Positions 12,661 to 25,932 of a stretch of DNA of 64,000 nucleotides are shown here, in pieces. The stretch lies in the NCBI RefSeq assembly GCF_003254395.2, contig NC_037645.1, forward strand, positions 7,434,593 through 7,498,592, given 5' to 3'. Position numbers and translations under genes: made by a program. Numbering within the stretch: position 1 is the stretch's first letter; each line of letters opens with the position of its first letter. The DNA is from Apis mellifera. Taxonomy: Eukaryota; Arthropoda; Insecta; Hymenoptera; Apidae. The notes under the pieces are model-generated. The model was not told the DNA's origin. It made no database searches and saw nothing but the letters and a program-made list of their open reading frames with translations.

Positions 12661-13074
12661 TTAATTTTGTGGAGGAAAGTGAATTTAAGACAAGATTTAT
12701 GTGTAATCGATAATTGCAAAAAATTGATGTTATTACTATATTTAGGATTTCTTTCTGGAAATTATAGTACTTTTATTGAGATTCGATGAATTTGGAGGAA
12801 AATAAGATAGAGAACAATTCTCGAATGTATTTTGAATGGCGTGATATAGATATACTAACTGCCTTTTAAATGGAATATTATAAATACCAATAATTTTCAT
12901 TTTAGCGATAATTGAAGAAAATAATTTGCAAAGCTACGCTTTGATGAGATAAGATCTAATAAACGAAATAAAAAATTCAAATATAATACAATTTTCCCTC
13001 TTAAACGATTATGAATGATTATAGTGTCAGATTGCCAAGTAGACGATATTTTTTCATCTCTTATTAACAATTTG
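12661..13074. other. Gene-free stretch
   Basis: AT-rich single-copy sequence; nothing identifiable. Confidence 0.6.
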
Positions 13075-13375
13075 CGGCGAAATATAAACTGAAGATCGGA
13101 TGAAAGCCGTAACGTGACGCCATTTTGACACGGGTAACGTGACACTGTTGGGTGAGAAAATGGCGGTCGGGCTGTGTATGAAATCAATTCGGAAAACTGG
13201 GCCGGTTGTACGAATGATGGAAACAAGAAGCATTGCATATTCATGGGCTGTGCTGCTGCTATGCTGTCTGTCGTTAATCGTGTAATCCTAAATCATCTAA
13301 TGGCTGCGCCAAACACAATCAACCCCCGATTGCGCGAAACAATAGTGTACAATTGTGAACGTTTATGTTAAAAAG
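13075..13375. promoter_or_regulatory. Possible conserved regulatory island
   Basis: Complex sequence between AT-rich flanks. It holds a direct repeat GTAACGTGAC (13109-13118 and 13134-13143), AAAATGGCGG near 13157, an octamer-like TGCATATTCATG near 13236, and several TAAT-type cores. These are generic transcription-factor-like motifs and no gene is visible beside them. Function is inference. Confidence 0.25.
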
Positions 13376-15458
13376 CTTTCATCGTGTCATCGAATGGGGT
13401 GGAAAGATAATTAATTTAACGATTTCGAGGGATTCGTTCGTAGATTCCCGATTATAAAGCTCGTAACAGCTTTTTAATGGAAATATCGTACGTGTCAAAT
13501 ATTTTTTCGAAAGTGAGGTTATGTTCGTGCACAAAAGTGGATAATGGATGGATCTCGTTGGTCCAGTGATTAGTAAAAGAGAGTTTTCGACTACTCCCCA
13601 GAGATGTAAATTTCTTTTTTTTTTTTTTTAACAAAATTCCATCCTTCATCTCCTATGTTTCAGAGTGCCAAAAGTTGGAACCAAAAGAGGGAATGATTCG
13701 TAAAAATTGTGAATAGTTTGTGAAAAATATGTAAAAAATTAGGGAGAAATATAAAAACGAGAACATCTTCAGAAAATTTTTCTTCACTTTGGAAATTGAA
13801 AAATTGTAAAAATTTCGAATAAAATTGGAAAAAATCACGAAAAGAATCAAGATCAAACAAGATCTCGTTATTAAACTGCTAGGATGTTTGTTTTAATGAT
13901 TTATATATGATATTTAATTATATAGAGATCTACAAATTGTATATAAAAAAAAGTACTTGATATTCAAAGTGCAACACGATACTAAATTTCTATTTAGTAA
14001 AAATTTCGCATAAATATCCAATCATCCATAAATTTCAATAATTTGAAACTTGGAATCGACCGAAAATTAAAAATTGTAGATCCATCGAAGCTTAACAGTT
14101 TAAGGCAATGGCAACGATTAACGAATGAAAAGATAGATTTTCACATCCAAAAACATTGCATTGCAAACGAGACTGGAAAAGAATGATTTATGATGGGGAG
14201 AGGAGCAACATGTTGCCAAGCATTCGTACGAGAAAAAGTATGCTCGATTCGTAGGGATACAACTCGAGTGGGATTTGGACGGATGTCGATAACAATCGCG
14301 TGCATTCTCGTTTCAAGAATCGTGGACGGCGAAGAGCTCGTGTTGTGCACGGTTATCTAAGGGATCGAATCGGCCATCTTTGAAATCACAAAACGATCCG
14401 CTTGTTTCCTCGCTATTTCGATCGACGAACACTTTGCCCCTTGGAGGGAACAACAAACTTCTTTGCCATTCACAAACTCGAAGTATTCTCTCTTTCAAGA
14501 ATTCTCCTTCGAACGACATTCTCTTTTTATTTTTTAAAACGATCATTGGAATCTTTCCCTTCCGACTTATAATTAAGATACTTCGAATTTGTTCTTAATT
14601 CGTAGATTTTAAAAGTCGAGATAGTCGATTAAATATATTTTCGTCTATCGAATTGAATAAAATGTTATTCAATCGGTCGAGGATTAATTTCAGCAACGAT
14701 TTTACTTTCGATGAAAGTGAAACCTGCTATTATTTAATTAGAGAATTAATTAAAAAATTTTACTACATCGAACCAAAAAAAAAAAAAAATAAATAAAATC
14801 CAACTCAATAACGTAAATATGAAATCGAATAACTATTATAATAATTTTTAAAAGGAAAAAAAAATCTCCAGTATTTCCAGTATTTCACGAATATTTTTCA
14901 ACACGTTTCCGCAACTATCTCGTTGCATTCGGATACTTTCCGTTTCACCGCTCCGTTCGAATCGATGCAACACGACATCCGTCGGAAGCCATCTCTCTTT
15001 TCCACCACTCGAGTCGATTTAAGTCGATAATCGGTCGATAAGGAAGTTTCGCGAGCTGTCGAACGCACGCCCGGCCCCACGGAATAAGAAACAAGGGTTA
15101 ACGTTGTTGCAGGAAGGAAGGAGAGAGAGAGAGAGAGAGAATCTGGCGACGCGCCAGATTCAACAGATGCGAAATGGATGAAATCGGTCGGCAGACCCGC
15201 GGAAATTGAGACGAATCGCCTCGATAACGGGCCGGGAACGTTCTAATTGACTAAATTCTAATTGACTGCTCGGAAGAATTGGAAGCTCGATTCGTTTCCC
15301 CGCTCGCTTTTCTCTTCGGTGTAAAGTAAGGTTAGGTTTCGTATTTTCGAGCCACGTTCGAACCTCTTTTAATTAATTTCCGCTCGCTCGCTTGAAATTC
15401 TTTATTTGACTTTCGATCGGGTGTACCGTGTCGTAATTCGAAATGGATTTACGTTTTA
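13376..15458. other. Gene-free stretch
   Basis: Single-copy, mostly AT-rich. Slightly CpG-richer patches at about 14140-14500 and 14900-15330 are open in several frames at once. Short runs include poly-A at 14777-14790 and (GA)n at 15121-15140. No domain, RNA or mobile element is recognised. Confidence 0.55.
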
Positions 15459-15497
15459 TACATATATATGTATATATACACACATATATATATACAC
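15459..15497. repeat. Mixed (TA)n/(CA)n microsatellite
   Basis: Alternating purine-pyrimidine tract of TATA and CACA units. Confidence 0.9.
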
Positions 15498-17219
15498 GTT
15501 TGACCAACTTTGAGGAGTGTTGCGTGCTTTCGAAGGTGCAGCACCGATTAAGTTTGCTAATGAGTTCGTGGGGAGAATTTTATGCGCATACATACGTACG
15601 AATAATGTGTAATGGTAAAGGATGATTTTAGTTGTGAAATTAGTAACTAGAATTTCGATGGGATGAAGTTGAAAATTTAACGTAACCTAAACTACGAAAA
15701 ATATGAATATTCAGCCGTGGAAATAATCTAACCTATATTTATACAAGCTTAAAATAAACCACCTAACCTAAATTCTATGATCGAAAGCAGCAAAGATTTA
15801 TCGCAATGTCGTTTCACGTTACAAACATAATAACAAACGAGAGATAAGTTTCGAAGATTCAAAGCAAATCTGTTCAAAAATTTGTAATCGAATTCAAGAT
15901 ATTATTATCATTGTGATAACACATTTTCGAGGTTATGTACGCACCCTTTGCCGAGGATATTGTCTCGAGGCACGATCGATGGATGGAATTCGTAAGAGTT
16001 GCCTCGCTGAGGACTCTGAGGACACGATTTCGAGATTCAGAGGGACGAAAATATCGCTGGTGGAAGCTCGATCGACGCATTCACGAGCGATTATCCGAAT
16101 TGTGGTCTGCGGATTGGTGTAGGACACTCGAATATAGGTGGATATCAATTTATACGCATTGTTAGATATCCTAAACATGGTCAGCCGGAGTTATCTATCC
16201 ACCATCGCCTCGCGTGGAAATTCAATTTTCACCTTTGCCCCTTTGGAATTTCGATAATTTCTCTTATTCTACTTGCGATATATATAATATTGCAATTTCA
16301 ATTTCCAATTTTTGTTGAAAATTTCAACAATTGTTTGGTTACGTATTCATTCGATTCTCTCCATCGAGAGTTAAAAATTAATTCCTTTAATTATTTTATC
16401 TTGAGAAATTTTCATTTTCCTTGAAAAAGGTGATGATTACATAACGTGGAAGAGTTATGAATTTAATAAAATGAAATTACTGGTTAAAGATATGTAAAAA
16501 GGAAAAAGAATAGAAGTAATAGAAGAAGAGCAAAAGTCGGTGATAAATCTTGTTGAAATTACAACGAAGAAAGTAGATACGCAAGTATCAAGAAAAAAGA
16601 ACAAGAATAAAAATATTAATCATTCAGTGTTCGCGTACATTGCTTATAAAAAATCTTATTTAAAAAAATCCCATTTTCGGGAATGGAAGAAAGAGGGAGA
16701 GAAAGAAAAAAGAGGAGAGAAACCAGACCGCGATGGTTAATAATAGGAACGCGTGTTGTTCGCGTGTTTGTTTCCTGCTTTAATGTCGCCTGTTTTTTTC
16801 GGACGTAGGATGCCATTTTTTCGCGCTTCTGACCCGAGAAAGAAGAGGAGACGGAGGGGGGAGGGACGCCTTGACGAAAGCTTTGTAGAGGAGCATCAAA
16901 GGGAGAACGCTTTAACCGCGTCTCGCGCGGCGGAAAGAAGTACTTTCCACTGTGCAAAGTGACGACGCGACGAATAAAAGCCACCTCTTTCCCTTTCTTA
17001 CGCTTTGTCCACCGTAATTTCTTTCGGCGAAAGGCGACGGGATGCGTTCATTAAGCGAAGTCGAATCTCCTCGATTATCCAAAATTTCGCGGCAACCTCG
17101 AAATTCATTTTTGGAATTAAATTCCTCGTTCCGAGTATTGCTCGATCCTTTTTCGAGTATTTTTGGATAATGTTGCATGTTCGATGCTTATTAATTCTCA
17201 GATTTATGGACTGACGAAG
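15498..17219. other. Gene-free stretch
   Basis: AT-rich with a CpG-richer patch at 15930-16170 where three frames on two strands are open together, and another at 16740-17000. A few AACCTAA motifs lie at 15680-15775. I recognise no protein in any frame. Confidence 0.5.
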
Positions 17220-18265
17220 TTGAATATACTCGGATACTCGTTTACTTGATCTGAATATTCGATTGTCCAGATTCAGGTATTCGAACATTCATTTAAAAGA
17301 TTCGAAATTCAATTCTGAATATTTCGATATATTCACTCGATCATAAAATACTGAGATACTCATTCAATTTTTGGATACTCGAATACTCAATTCATAATTC
17401 TAAATATTCGAATGTTCAAGTACTCGATAAACTCTTACTGTTCGAATACACAGAATCAAGAATATTATAATTCGAATACTACTTGAGATCTGGGTACTCA
17501 ATTGAGATCCAAATGTTCGAATATTCGTTCATTTAAAAGATTCGAAATTCAATTCAGATTTGAATATTTTTACTCGATCATAAGAACCCCAAATATTGAG
17601 ATACTCGTCCAAATTTTTGGATACTCGAGTACTTTGAGTATTCAATTCAGATTTAAATATTCGAATGTTCAAATACTCGATAAACTCTTAATCTTCGAAT
17701 ATACAGAATCAAGAATATCATAATTTGAATATTATTTAAGATCTGAATACTCAATTGAAATCCAAGTGTATGAATATTCATTCATTTAAACGATTCGAAA
17801 TTCAATTCAGAACTGAATATTTCAATATATTCACTCGATCATAAGATCCTCAAATACTGAGATACTTGTTCAATTGAGATTTTTGGATATTCGAATACTT
17901 ATGGAGTATTCGATTCAAAATTCTAAATATTCGAATATTCAAATACTCGATAAAGTTCGAATACACAGAATCAAGAATATCATAATTTGAATACTACTTG
18001 AGATCTGAATATTCAATTGATATCCAAATGTTCAAATATTCGTTCATTTAAAAGATTCGAAATTCAATTCAAATCTGAATATTTCGATATATTTACTCGA
18101 TCATAAAATATTGAGATACTCGTTCAAAATTTTAGATACTCGAATACTTGTGAAGTATTCGATTCAGAATTCTAAATATTCAAATACTCGATGAGCTCTT
18201 ATAATTCGAATACACAGTTCGAATCGAGAATATATCGTAATTTGAATACTACTCACTCACTTTAA
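17220..18265. repeat. Degenerate tandem repeat, about 250 bp, four copies
   Basis: TTCATTTAAAAGATTCGAAA recurs near 17288, 17528, 17781 and 18043 (intervals 240, 253 and 262). Copies also share TCACTCGATCATAA, GAGATACTCGTTCAA and AATACACAGAATCAAGAATA. Within each unit a short motif around TCGAATACTC is itself repeated. Confidence 0.9.
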
Positions 18266-21139
18266 TTACTCGAATAATTACATGTTTGTTTCGAATAAGT
18301 AGATACGGATGGTCATAATGTAGAAATAAACCGAAACATTGTTCGTTTTGTCCAGAGATTATAATATAGTGCGCACGTTTCCCCAAGAGGGGAAGATTCT
18401 CGATGTAATATTAATACGTGTAAGCCAGGTTGTTGCGCTCTTCTTTCCACGCTCAGTCCTCTCACGATTGTAATAATAAATAACAGGTGTGCCCGTCGCT
18501 TATTTCGCTCCCGACGTGTTCTCCATACTGTATTTTTAATTAACAACAACAAACGGGCCAGTTGTTTACCGATTAGCTGGATTAACAACGTCGAGGATCG
18601 TGATTCGATTTTAAAACGGGGAATCGCCGCAACGAAACTGTGTTCCCGACGCGTTAACCGTTTCAATCGAAAAGAGAAAGATCGAAAAGAAAAAAAAAAA
18701 AAGAAAAAAGAAAATTCATTACTCTTCCAATAAATATTACAACGGTAGAACGATAACAACGCGTAATTTAATGATTCTTCATTTTCAAATTTTCATTATT
18801 TAATCCGCTTCCACGTTGTAATATGAAAAAAAAAATATCAGATCGATAATTTCATCCAAATTCCATCCAAGTGTTTCCAATATATATATCAATGGCCAAG
18901 CGAATTCGATAATTTAAAATTACCTATTTTCCATCCTTTTTTTTTCAAAAGAAGAGAGAGAGAGAAGGGATAAGCTCATTCGAAATCGTCAAAAGTGTCG
19001 ACTAATCTCTACTCCTAGAATCCTAGATTGGATAATCCCTGGGCACACGTACAGGATACGTTGGTGGAATACGTTGATGGCGCGTAATTGCAGACAGTGC
19101 AGCGAAAGCATCTGGCGAGAGACGAGCCCTCGGTTCAACGAAAACGTATCCGAGCATCGTCGTGGCGCCCCTGCTCGAAATGACAAATGGAATTTCCAGA
19201 TAGCTCCAGTCGAGAGCCGATTGCAGACGCGATCGAATTATGCAACGGCTCGAAATTATTGGACCGCCTCTCTCCCCATCGGGCAGAGCCACCTGTCGTC
19301 CCCGTTATCCGCCATTTCGAATTTCATTCGGCCGCGATCGGCAATCCTCGCCACTTTTCGCCCCTTGTTGTCTCGGAATCGTTCGAGTGATCACGATTAT
19401 ATATATTGAGATTGTTACCTTCGTTCGTTCTATCGAGTATCCACGAAGCCAAAATATAGATATAAAAAAGAAGAAAAAGTATCGATTGATTTGTTTATTT
19501 AACGCATATAATGAATACATGAATATACGAGAATTCTCGTTTCATCGTTTCATTCGAAGCATTAATTGGTGGAACGATAAAGATAAACCTGTCTTCATCT
19601 CCATCTCTCTTCATTTTTAAATAACTTGATAAATAACTTGATAAATAAGTCTCAATCGACATTTTATATTTATTTTGTCTTCTTTCGTATTTATTTTAGA
19701 ATCGACTCTTCTATATCATAAAATGTTATTTGAAATTCTTATGATAAAAATAATCGTATCCGAGGATTTTTATTCTTGCGAAGCAGAAATTTCTTGTCAT
19801 CGATTCAATTACGTATCTACGAATATCCCTCAAAAAACGAGGAACAGAGATTAAAAAAAGGAAATCTTACACGCGAGAGAAGAATTTCTGAAATGGAAAT
19901 TGGAAAAGAGTATCGGGTTAAAAAAGACGAGGTCGATATAAAATGGGTTCAATCCGTCGATTTATAACTTGGCCATTTCATCTCGACGAACCGTGCACGT
20001 GTGTCACACACATTCCCTTTAAACTCCCGTTTAACGAACATCACTGTTTTTTAGGAACCCTTCCACCACATTCCGCCACGTTGAAAATGAATGAGGTTTT
20101 AATTGCGGTACTCGGAGCATAAAAGTTTCCTGTTGGGACGTTTACGTGGCGAGGAGGATCGATTACATACCACTCATTTTTTCCCTTAGTTTACGAATTT
20201 TCCCGTTTTTGTTTCCCTTCCTTTCTCCGCGCCCGAAGAACCGTAAAATAAAAAAAAAAAGTTTGGGGAAACGGATGGAGGATAACGATTTTCCCAGTGT
20301 GGCAGGAAGAATTAGAAGAAAACTGCTAACGGACGCATGGGCGTAACAAAAGAAAAACTGTAGACTCGTCCAAATGTACAAATTGGATGGGAAGGGATGG
20401 TGTGGTGGATGGTCGAGTAAATAGGAGGGTTGATTAGAGGAGACCACCCCTCTCTTTAAACCGGCCCACAAAAATTAGGCGAAGTGCCCCTCAGTCTCGT
20501 TACGCCCCTGTTTTCGACCCGCGTTACGATCTTGGACTTCCAATTTAAACGGAACTTAACAACGAGCGAGGAAGAAAGGATTGTATGCGGGCTCTCTCTT
20601 TTCCGCTTCGTTGTCTCGATTTCGATTTTCGAAAAATTAATATCCAAAAGAAAGAAACGTTCAATTGTCATCCGATGTTTGCCAATTGATTATTATTTAT
20701 ATCCAGATCCCATTTGGATGGACGGTAATAGTTGGTTATATATGGGTTTCACGATTATTACTACCTCGGTTCGATCAATCAGAACGGCGAGTAATAGAGA
20801 GGGAGGGGAGGGGAGGGGGTTGGTTAACGCCCGTGTGTGTGTATGTGGTAAATATGCTTTGATGGGACATTAAAATGTATGAGGGTGTTCGGAGCCTCGG
20901 TTGAAGTGGGGCGTTTGGCTTTCGGACGCTCTGTAAACAGGGCTATGCTGTAATACATATGTACACCTCGTATACTGCGGAGTATTGCGCGTTCCTGTAG
21001 ATCAACACGCGGTTCTTCTTCTTTTTTTGGGGGGATTTTGAGAATGTTGGTGGCGGAGGAACGCATGCAGTGTATATTTTGATACGTACGAATGAGTCGA
21101 GAATGGATAAATACGGATAGGAAGGATGATGAATGAGAG
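18266..21139. other. Gene-free stretch with CpG-richer patches
   Basis: Positions 18310-18640 and 19020-19390 are more complex than their surroundings and open in several overlapping frames on both strands. A 6-bp stem TTCCCC/GGGGAA lies near 18379-18394. Positions 20100-20480 and 20490-20660 are similar. No recognisable protein, RNA gene or element. Confidence 0.5.
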
Positions 21140-21213
21140 AGTCTGGATGGCCGAGATGATAGAGTATTTGACTGGTACCCCGAACGACCCGGGTTCGAAT
21201 CCCCCCGTCCGCC
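21140..21213 (+). repeat. tRNA-like sequence, same family as the 6.5 kb copy
   Basis: The head GGATGGCCGAGATGATAGAG resembles the 5' part of leucine/serine tRNAs, and the B box GGTTCGAATCC (21192-21202) fits the RNA polymerase III consensus. The distance between them equals that in the 6.5 kb copy. The anticodon stem and outer T-stem do not pair properly, so a functional tRNA is unlikely. Most likely a tRNA pseudogene or tRNA-headed short interspersed element. Confidence 0.5.
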
Positions 21214-22859
21214 CGGTTGAGACGACGAAATTTTTCACTTGTTATTTTCGAGAGAAAATAATGGATGTGTTTCGTGTATAGCTGAAAAGAAGAAATTTCG
21301 ATAGAGAAAATTATTCGAAGGGAGAAAGAAAAAGAAAAGCTTCTCTTTATGTGCGTGAAATAAGAAGAAAATGTATACGACTTTTTGAAAAGAAAAGTTA
21401 AAAAAAAGAAATTGTGCGTGAATTGGAAAATGGAAGAATTTTACGAAATCGAGAAATTGTTGAAGAAATGAGAAAAATTGAAAGAAACAAGAAAAGAAAA
21501 GGGGTATATAGGTGTATTGTGTTTTTGTAAATATCTTACGAAAAAATGAAACTTTCTCGCAAATAATCTTCTACGAGTTTTAAACGTCCTCGCAATTTAT
21601 CAAGTGAAAAATGGGGATTACTTTGCAATAGCATTTAAGGAAATTGTGTGCAAAAAGTCGAGAGAGAAAGAAAAGGGGGGAAGTTGTTGGATTTCCATAA
21701 AGTAAGACGGAAAGTTTTAGTAATACCGGATCTGGGAATGTGAAAAAACGATTCTCGTAGGAGTAGTAGTTGTTGTGCAGGGCCATTAAAGTTCTCTGCC
21801 ATAATATCATAAAAAATGAAGACGTAGACACACACACACACATACACGTATACACACTAAGGCGTACTCGCTTCGATTCTCTTTATCGGAAGAAGTATCG
21901 CGCGACTCCGTAAAGCGATTTCAACGAGATTAAACCGAAAGCTATAGAAAAGAAATAAATATATATACATTCAAGCCACGATAATATTTTCTTTATCAAC
22001 AGAAATAAACGATATTGCTTTGGATTGAGTTAAACAAAAAAAAAAAAAAGAAAAAGAGGAGAATATTCAAGCCACGATATTTCTATTATTTAAATCCCAC
22101 GATACATATAAGGGTAATAAACGATTCCAACACAAATTCGAATTCTTGCTGCCCAGCCAACCCTGTTATCCCTATTTCCCCTGATCGTTCGGTCGTAAGG
22201 AAGTATACCGTATCTTTTTACGACCCATATCTCACCCTTAGTCGCTCCTATATGGGATTTAAGAGATCTCGTCAGGGGACGATCTGTTATTGCACGTGAA
22301 AAGGGAAACAGGGTCCATCGCTTCCCTTTGGAAACATCTTATCAGAGGTTAACGATTCCATCATGATGCCATCTGAATTATTCATAAACTCAAAATGACC
22401 ATCGTTATTATATCGTTATTACAACATTCGATCCCGATCGAACGAGATATTTTTCCTCTTCCTTCTCTGCTTCACAAACTGCTAATCGGTCACGACCACA
22501 GCAGAGAGATAGAGAGAAAGAGAAAAAGAGAACCACGGCAAACTTTGCGGTTTCGACACGACGAAAAGACCCCCGAGGATCGTGTCCGCGTTAAGCGATT
22601 CTGTTCAAACCGCGGATCGATCATCGAACTTTTGTCTCTCAAACCTTACTTACTCACTACTACTTCCACCTTCCAATAAATTCTCTCTCTCTCTCACACA
22701 TTTTGTGAATTTCTTCTCGAGAAAGAAAAAAAAAGAAAAGAAATGGAATATACTCGCAACACGGACATGGAAATGGAGCTATCCCCGGCTAAAAAGGGGA
22801 TGGAAGAAATTTCCTGATCCCTTTCCCCTCACCCTTCCAAGTTTCTTATCGGGGGTAAA
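21214..22859. other. Gene-free stretch
   Basis: Purine-rich AT sequence at 21240-21700, a (CA)n run at 21828-21841, poly-A near 22035-22049, and a moderately complex part at 22130-22600. The frames open here are short and match no family. Confidence 0.55.
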
Positions 22860-23300
22860 CTAGTTTCTCCTCGAGTAAACGCACTTTATGTTACTTGGAG
22901 CGGAAGTTCGAAGGGAAACCCGGCCGTTGGGCTTTTCCCAGGGAAGGTGGGGAGCGCGTGGGTGGATGGGGACGGTTATCGCGCTTGGGGGAGGACGGAT
23001 AGAGTAGTAGCCGGATGGGACGACACAGAGGAGGAGAGGAGGAGGAGGAGGCTGGCAAAAAGTTGATCCACGACGGCATGTTTTCACGGCACGGCGAGAG
23101 CCGGGACCGATAACGAATCGCCTATCCGGGGGGGAGGGAAAAGAGGGGGGTCGATAGCTGTGTGCAGCTTACCCTACATACCTCGACCGTCATGTTTTAA
23201 TCAAGCAATCAATAAATTCTCGGGCCGGTTCTCACGGCGCTATAAAGCGCGGAAGTCGCTCGCAGCGACGTTAAACGATTAATCGCCTCGCCTTTGACCC
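22860..23300. promoter_or_regulatory. GC-rich island with a TATA-like box
   Basis: One of the most GC-rich parts of the window. TATAAAG at 23241-23247 sits in GCGCTATAAAGCGC, and a 6-bp stem GTCGCT/AGCGAC follows at 23255-23269. A promoter is possible, but no good initiator or downstream exon is visible. The G-rich runs at 23129-23151 could simply be low complexity. Confidence 0.2.
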
Positions 23301-23331
23301 GGCTTCCGGCTTCCCAAACGATATATAGTTC

Positions 23332-23353
23332 CTCTCTCTCTCTCTCTCTCTCT
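23332..23353. repeat. (TC)n microsatellite
   Basis: About eleven TC units. Confidence 0.95.
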
Positions 23354-25326
23354 TTTTCTCGTGTCCAGGTGTCTGTTTGATTTCGTATCGGCCAAGGATT
23401 GGAAAGATGTTAAAGATGCTGCTACGCGTTTCTTTTGTATTCTTTTTTTTTTTTCATTTATTAGAGCGAATAGGGAGAGGAAGGGAAATGATTGTTTCGA
23501 AATATGAAGGAAGATATTTTTCATTTGAAATTATTTCGCAGAGTTGTATTCATAGTTGGAATAGTAATAATAAGTTTGTTAAGATGAAATTCAAATTCAT
23601 TCAAATTCGTGAGATTAAAATTAGATTAGAACGATTTTTTGAAAAATTGTATCTTTATTGAAAATTTTCGAGAAGAAAGTTTGGAGAGTCGAGTCAATTT
23701 TTTTTTTTCTCTCGCTGTGAAAGATGAATGAAATGAAATCGACGGATCTCCATCGTTCCATATTTTGAAGAGGACTCTCGAAATCGCTCCAATTATCCAA
23801 AAAATTCTCAAACTCTCAATCAATTCTTCTCCATCAATTAACTATCAGTTGTGAAAACAAGTTATTCCTCCTTTCTTTCCACGGTCGTAACTTCCAAATT
23901 ACTTCACCTTTACGTTCGTGGCGCCATCTGGAAGAGCGTTCTTTCGTTTCTTAAAAAGAATCGCTCCGACAATTTCCCGTGCAACAATTTCAAACGACAT
24001 GGCGCGTCGTTCTGCTTACTTTTCTCGTTCCAAGCTTAGGAAATCGAAACTTGCTCAAACAGTTTTGCGCACCGCTGGCGAAAAGTCGTAACCAAATATT
24101 TAAACTTTAATTTCATAGACAACGATCGTAAGAAGCTTTGTAATATTTATCCTGAAACCGAAACAATCTTAAATAATCGAATTTAGAAAAAAGGGAAAAG
24201 AAGCAAAGAATCCAATAAATAGTCCCCTCGAATCTTTCATTAAAAAAAAAGAATATAGGACGTAAAAAGAAACGACTTCTCTCGATTCTGACAAGAAACA
24301 ATCAATTAACAACAAATTTCTCTAAATACCAGCGCGTGCCGAATTCGCAAAGGTCGATTCTCAGATCGATGATATAATACGCGACGGAGTAGACGGGGTT
24401 GAGGAGGGGGCCTTCCATTATCGGGAACGACGGTTGTAAGTTGATGCGGCGTGGGTGTATATACCGGGTGTATCGATCGTATGAGTCACGTTTTGCATAA
24501 TTAATCCTCCGTTTCCTCCCTCGGAGTCCAGCCGGCGACTCGTCACGTGCTTCGAAAACTTGGGGAAAGACAAGGGGGAAAGAAAAAGGAAGTCGAAGAA
24601 ACGGGGGCGAGGAGTGGAGAAAGTTGGGTTAGGCAAAGAAAGAAAGAGAGAGAGAGAGTTTTATGGACGACTACGTTCACGCACGGACACGTGTTCAGCA
24701 CGATGACATTTCCGCGATTTTCCAGGAAGTGGAAACTGCCTACCTGCGCTCGAGAAAAGTCGGACGGGGACCGCTTTTCTTTCTTTCTTTTTTTTTCTTT
24801 ATCGAGGATGGGAAAAGTTCGATTGACGCCTCTTTGGAGAAGAAGTGTGGACTGTTTCGATGAATTAGTTCAATCATTACTTCGAGCTAGATTTTGGATT
24901 GGGTATCGCTCAATTCCACTTTGGACTTTGGATTAATAAAAGAATCGAGTGGAAATAACTCGTCGTTTGCCTCGTTCTTCATCTAATTTAAACTCGCTTG
25001 GAAGAAAGAAAGAAAGGAAGAAAAAAATATAGGATAGCATCGTCAGTTTTAGACGGAAGCCTCTCAAGTTAAAAAGAGTTGAAGAGACACGCGAAGAGTT
25101 TAAAGTTTCGAGGAATTAGTTCCTCTCTCTCTCTCTTTCTGCACAGAGACGATATCGAAATGGAAGCGAACCGAGAGGGCAAAATGAGAAGTGTCAAGCC
25201 CTTACGTTGGTAAATGGAGAAAACGGCCTCGGGCTGATTGGAAAATCCATTACTCGAGGGACGAGGCGGGGCGATTATCGGGTCGCGGAAATTCGCCAAA
25301 GAGACCCCTTGATTGGGGGGCCAAAA
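23354..25326. other. Gene-free stretch
   Basis: AT-rich sequence with purine tracts. A CpG-richer patch at 24340-24780 contains CACGTG at about 24545. Open frames are short, overlapping and unrecognised. Confidence 0.55.
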
Positions 25327-25353
25327 GAGGAGGAGGAGGAGGAGGAGGAGGAG
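25327..25353. repeat. (GAG)n trinucleotide repeat
   Basis: Nine GAG units. It would read as poly-Glu/Gly or poly-Pro in neighbouring frames but lies in no supported gene. Confidence 0.9.
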
Positions 25354-25530
25354 TTGGAAAAATAAGGGAGGGACACGTAAGGGACATTATCGTCGGCACG
25401 CAACGTTGGCCAATTATTCTCCCTTCGCTTAGGCAAAGCAACAAGTTTCACGTGAACGGAATCCTATTCGGCTCCGTGACCCACTCGAGCGTTCCCTCCT
25501 CCTCCCCCCCCGATCAAAGCTTTCCATCCC

Positions 25531-25549
25531 TCTCTCTCTCTCTCTCTCT
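25531..25549. repeat. (TC)n microsatellite
   Basis: Nine to ten TC units. Confidence 0.9.
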
Positions 25550-25610
25550 TTGTTTCTGTCTGTAACTCTATCTCTACACCTTCGTTTTCGTTCTCTCTCA
25601 TATTTTCTGG

Positions 25611-25932
25611 AAGAATGAATTCAAGAATCCTCGGATTCTTCGTTGTTGTGGAAAAATGTTTATTTTGTTCGTTATCGTGTTGATAAACTTTTCCTCGAAA
25701 GTAAGAGCTCGATGAGAATTATTGAATTTCGCGAAATTGTCGATAATATCACGAATATAATCGAGATGAGAAAGAATGAATTCAAGAATCCTCGGATTCT
25801 TCGTTGTTGTGGAAAAATGTTTATTATATTCGTTATCGTGTTGATAAACTTTTCCTCGAAAGTACGCTTTTCGATGAGAATTATTAAATTTCGCGAAATT
25901 GTCGATAATATCACGAATATAATCGAGATATA
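25611..25932. repeat. Recent 161-bp tandem duplication
   Basis: Copy 1 (25611-25771) and copy 2 (25772-25932) differ at only about eight to ten positions, mostly clustered near the middle. Each copy begins with a perfect 8-bp palindrome arm pair AAGAATCC/GGATTCTT (25623-25640 and 25784-25801). This is the least diverged of the tandem repeats left of 48 kb. Confidence 0.95.

Noticed and set aside
21140..21213. Functional tRNA gene
   Set aside because: The B box is good, but the anticodon stem and outer T-stem have mismatches and the acceptor pairing depends on a shifted frame.
23241..23247. TATAAAG as a definite core promoter
   Set aside because: No initiator at the expected distance and no exon downstream; kept only as a low-confidence island.
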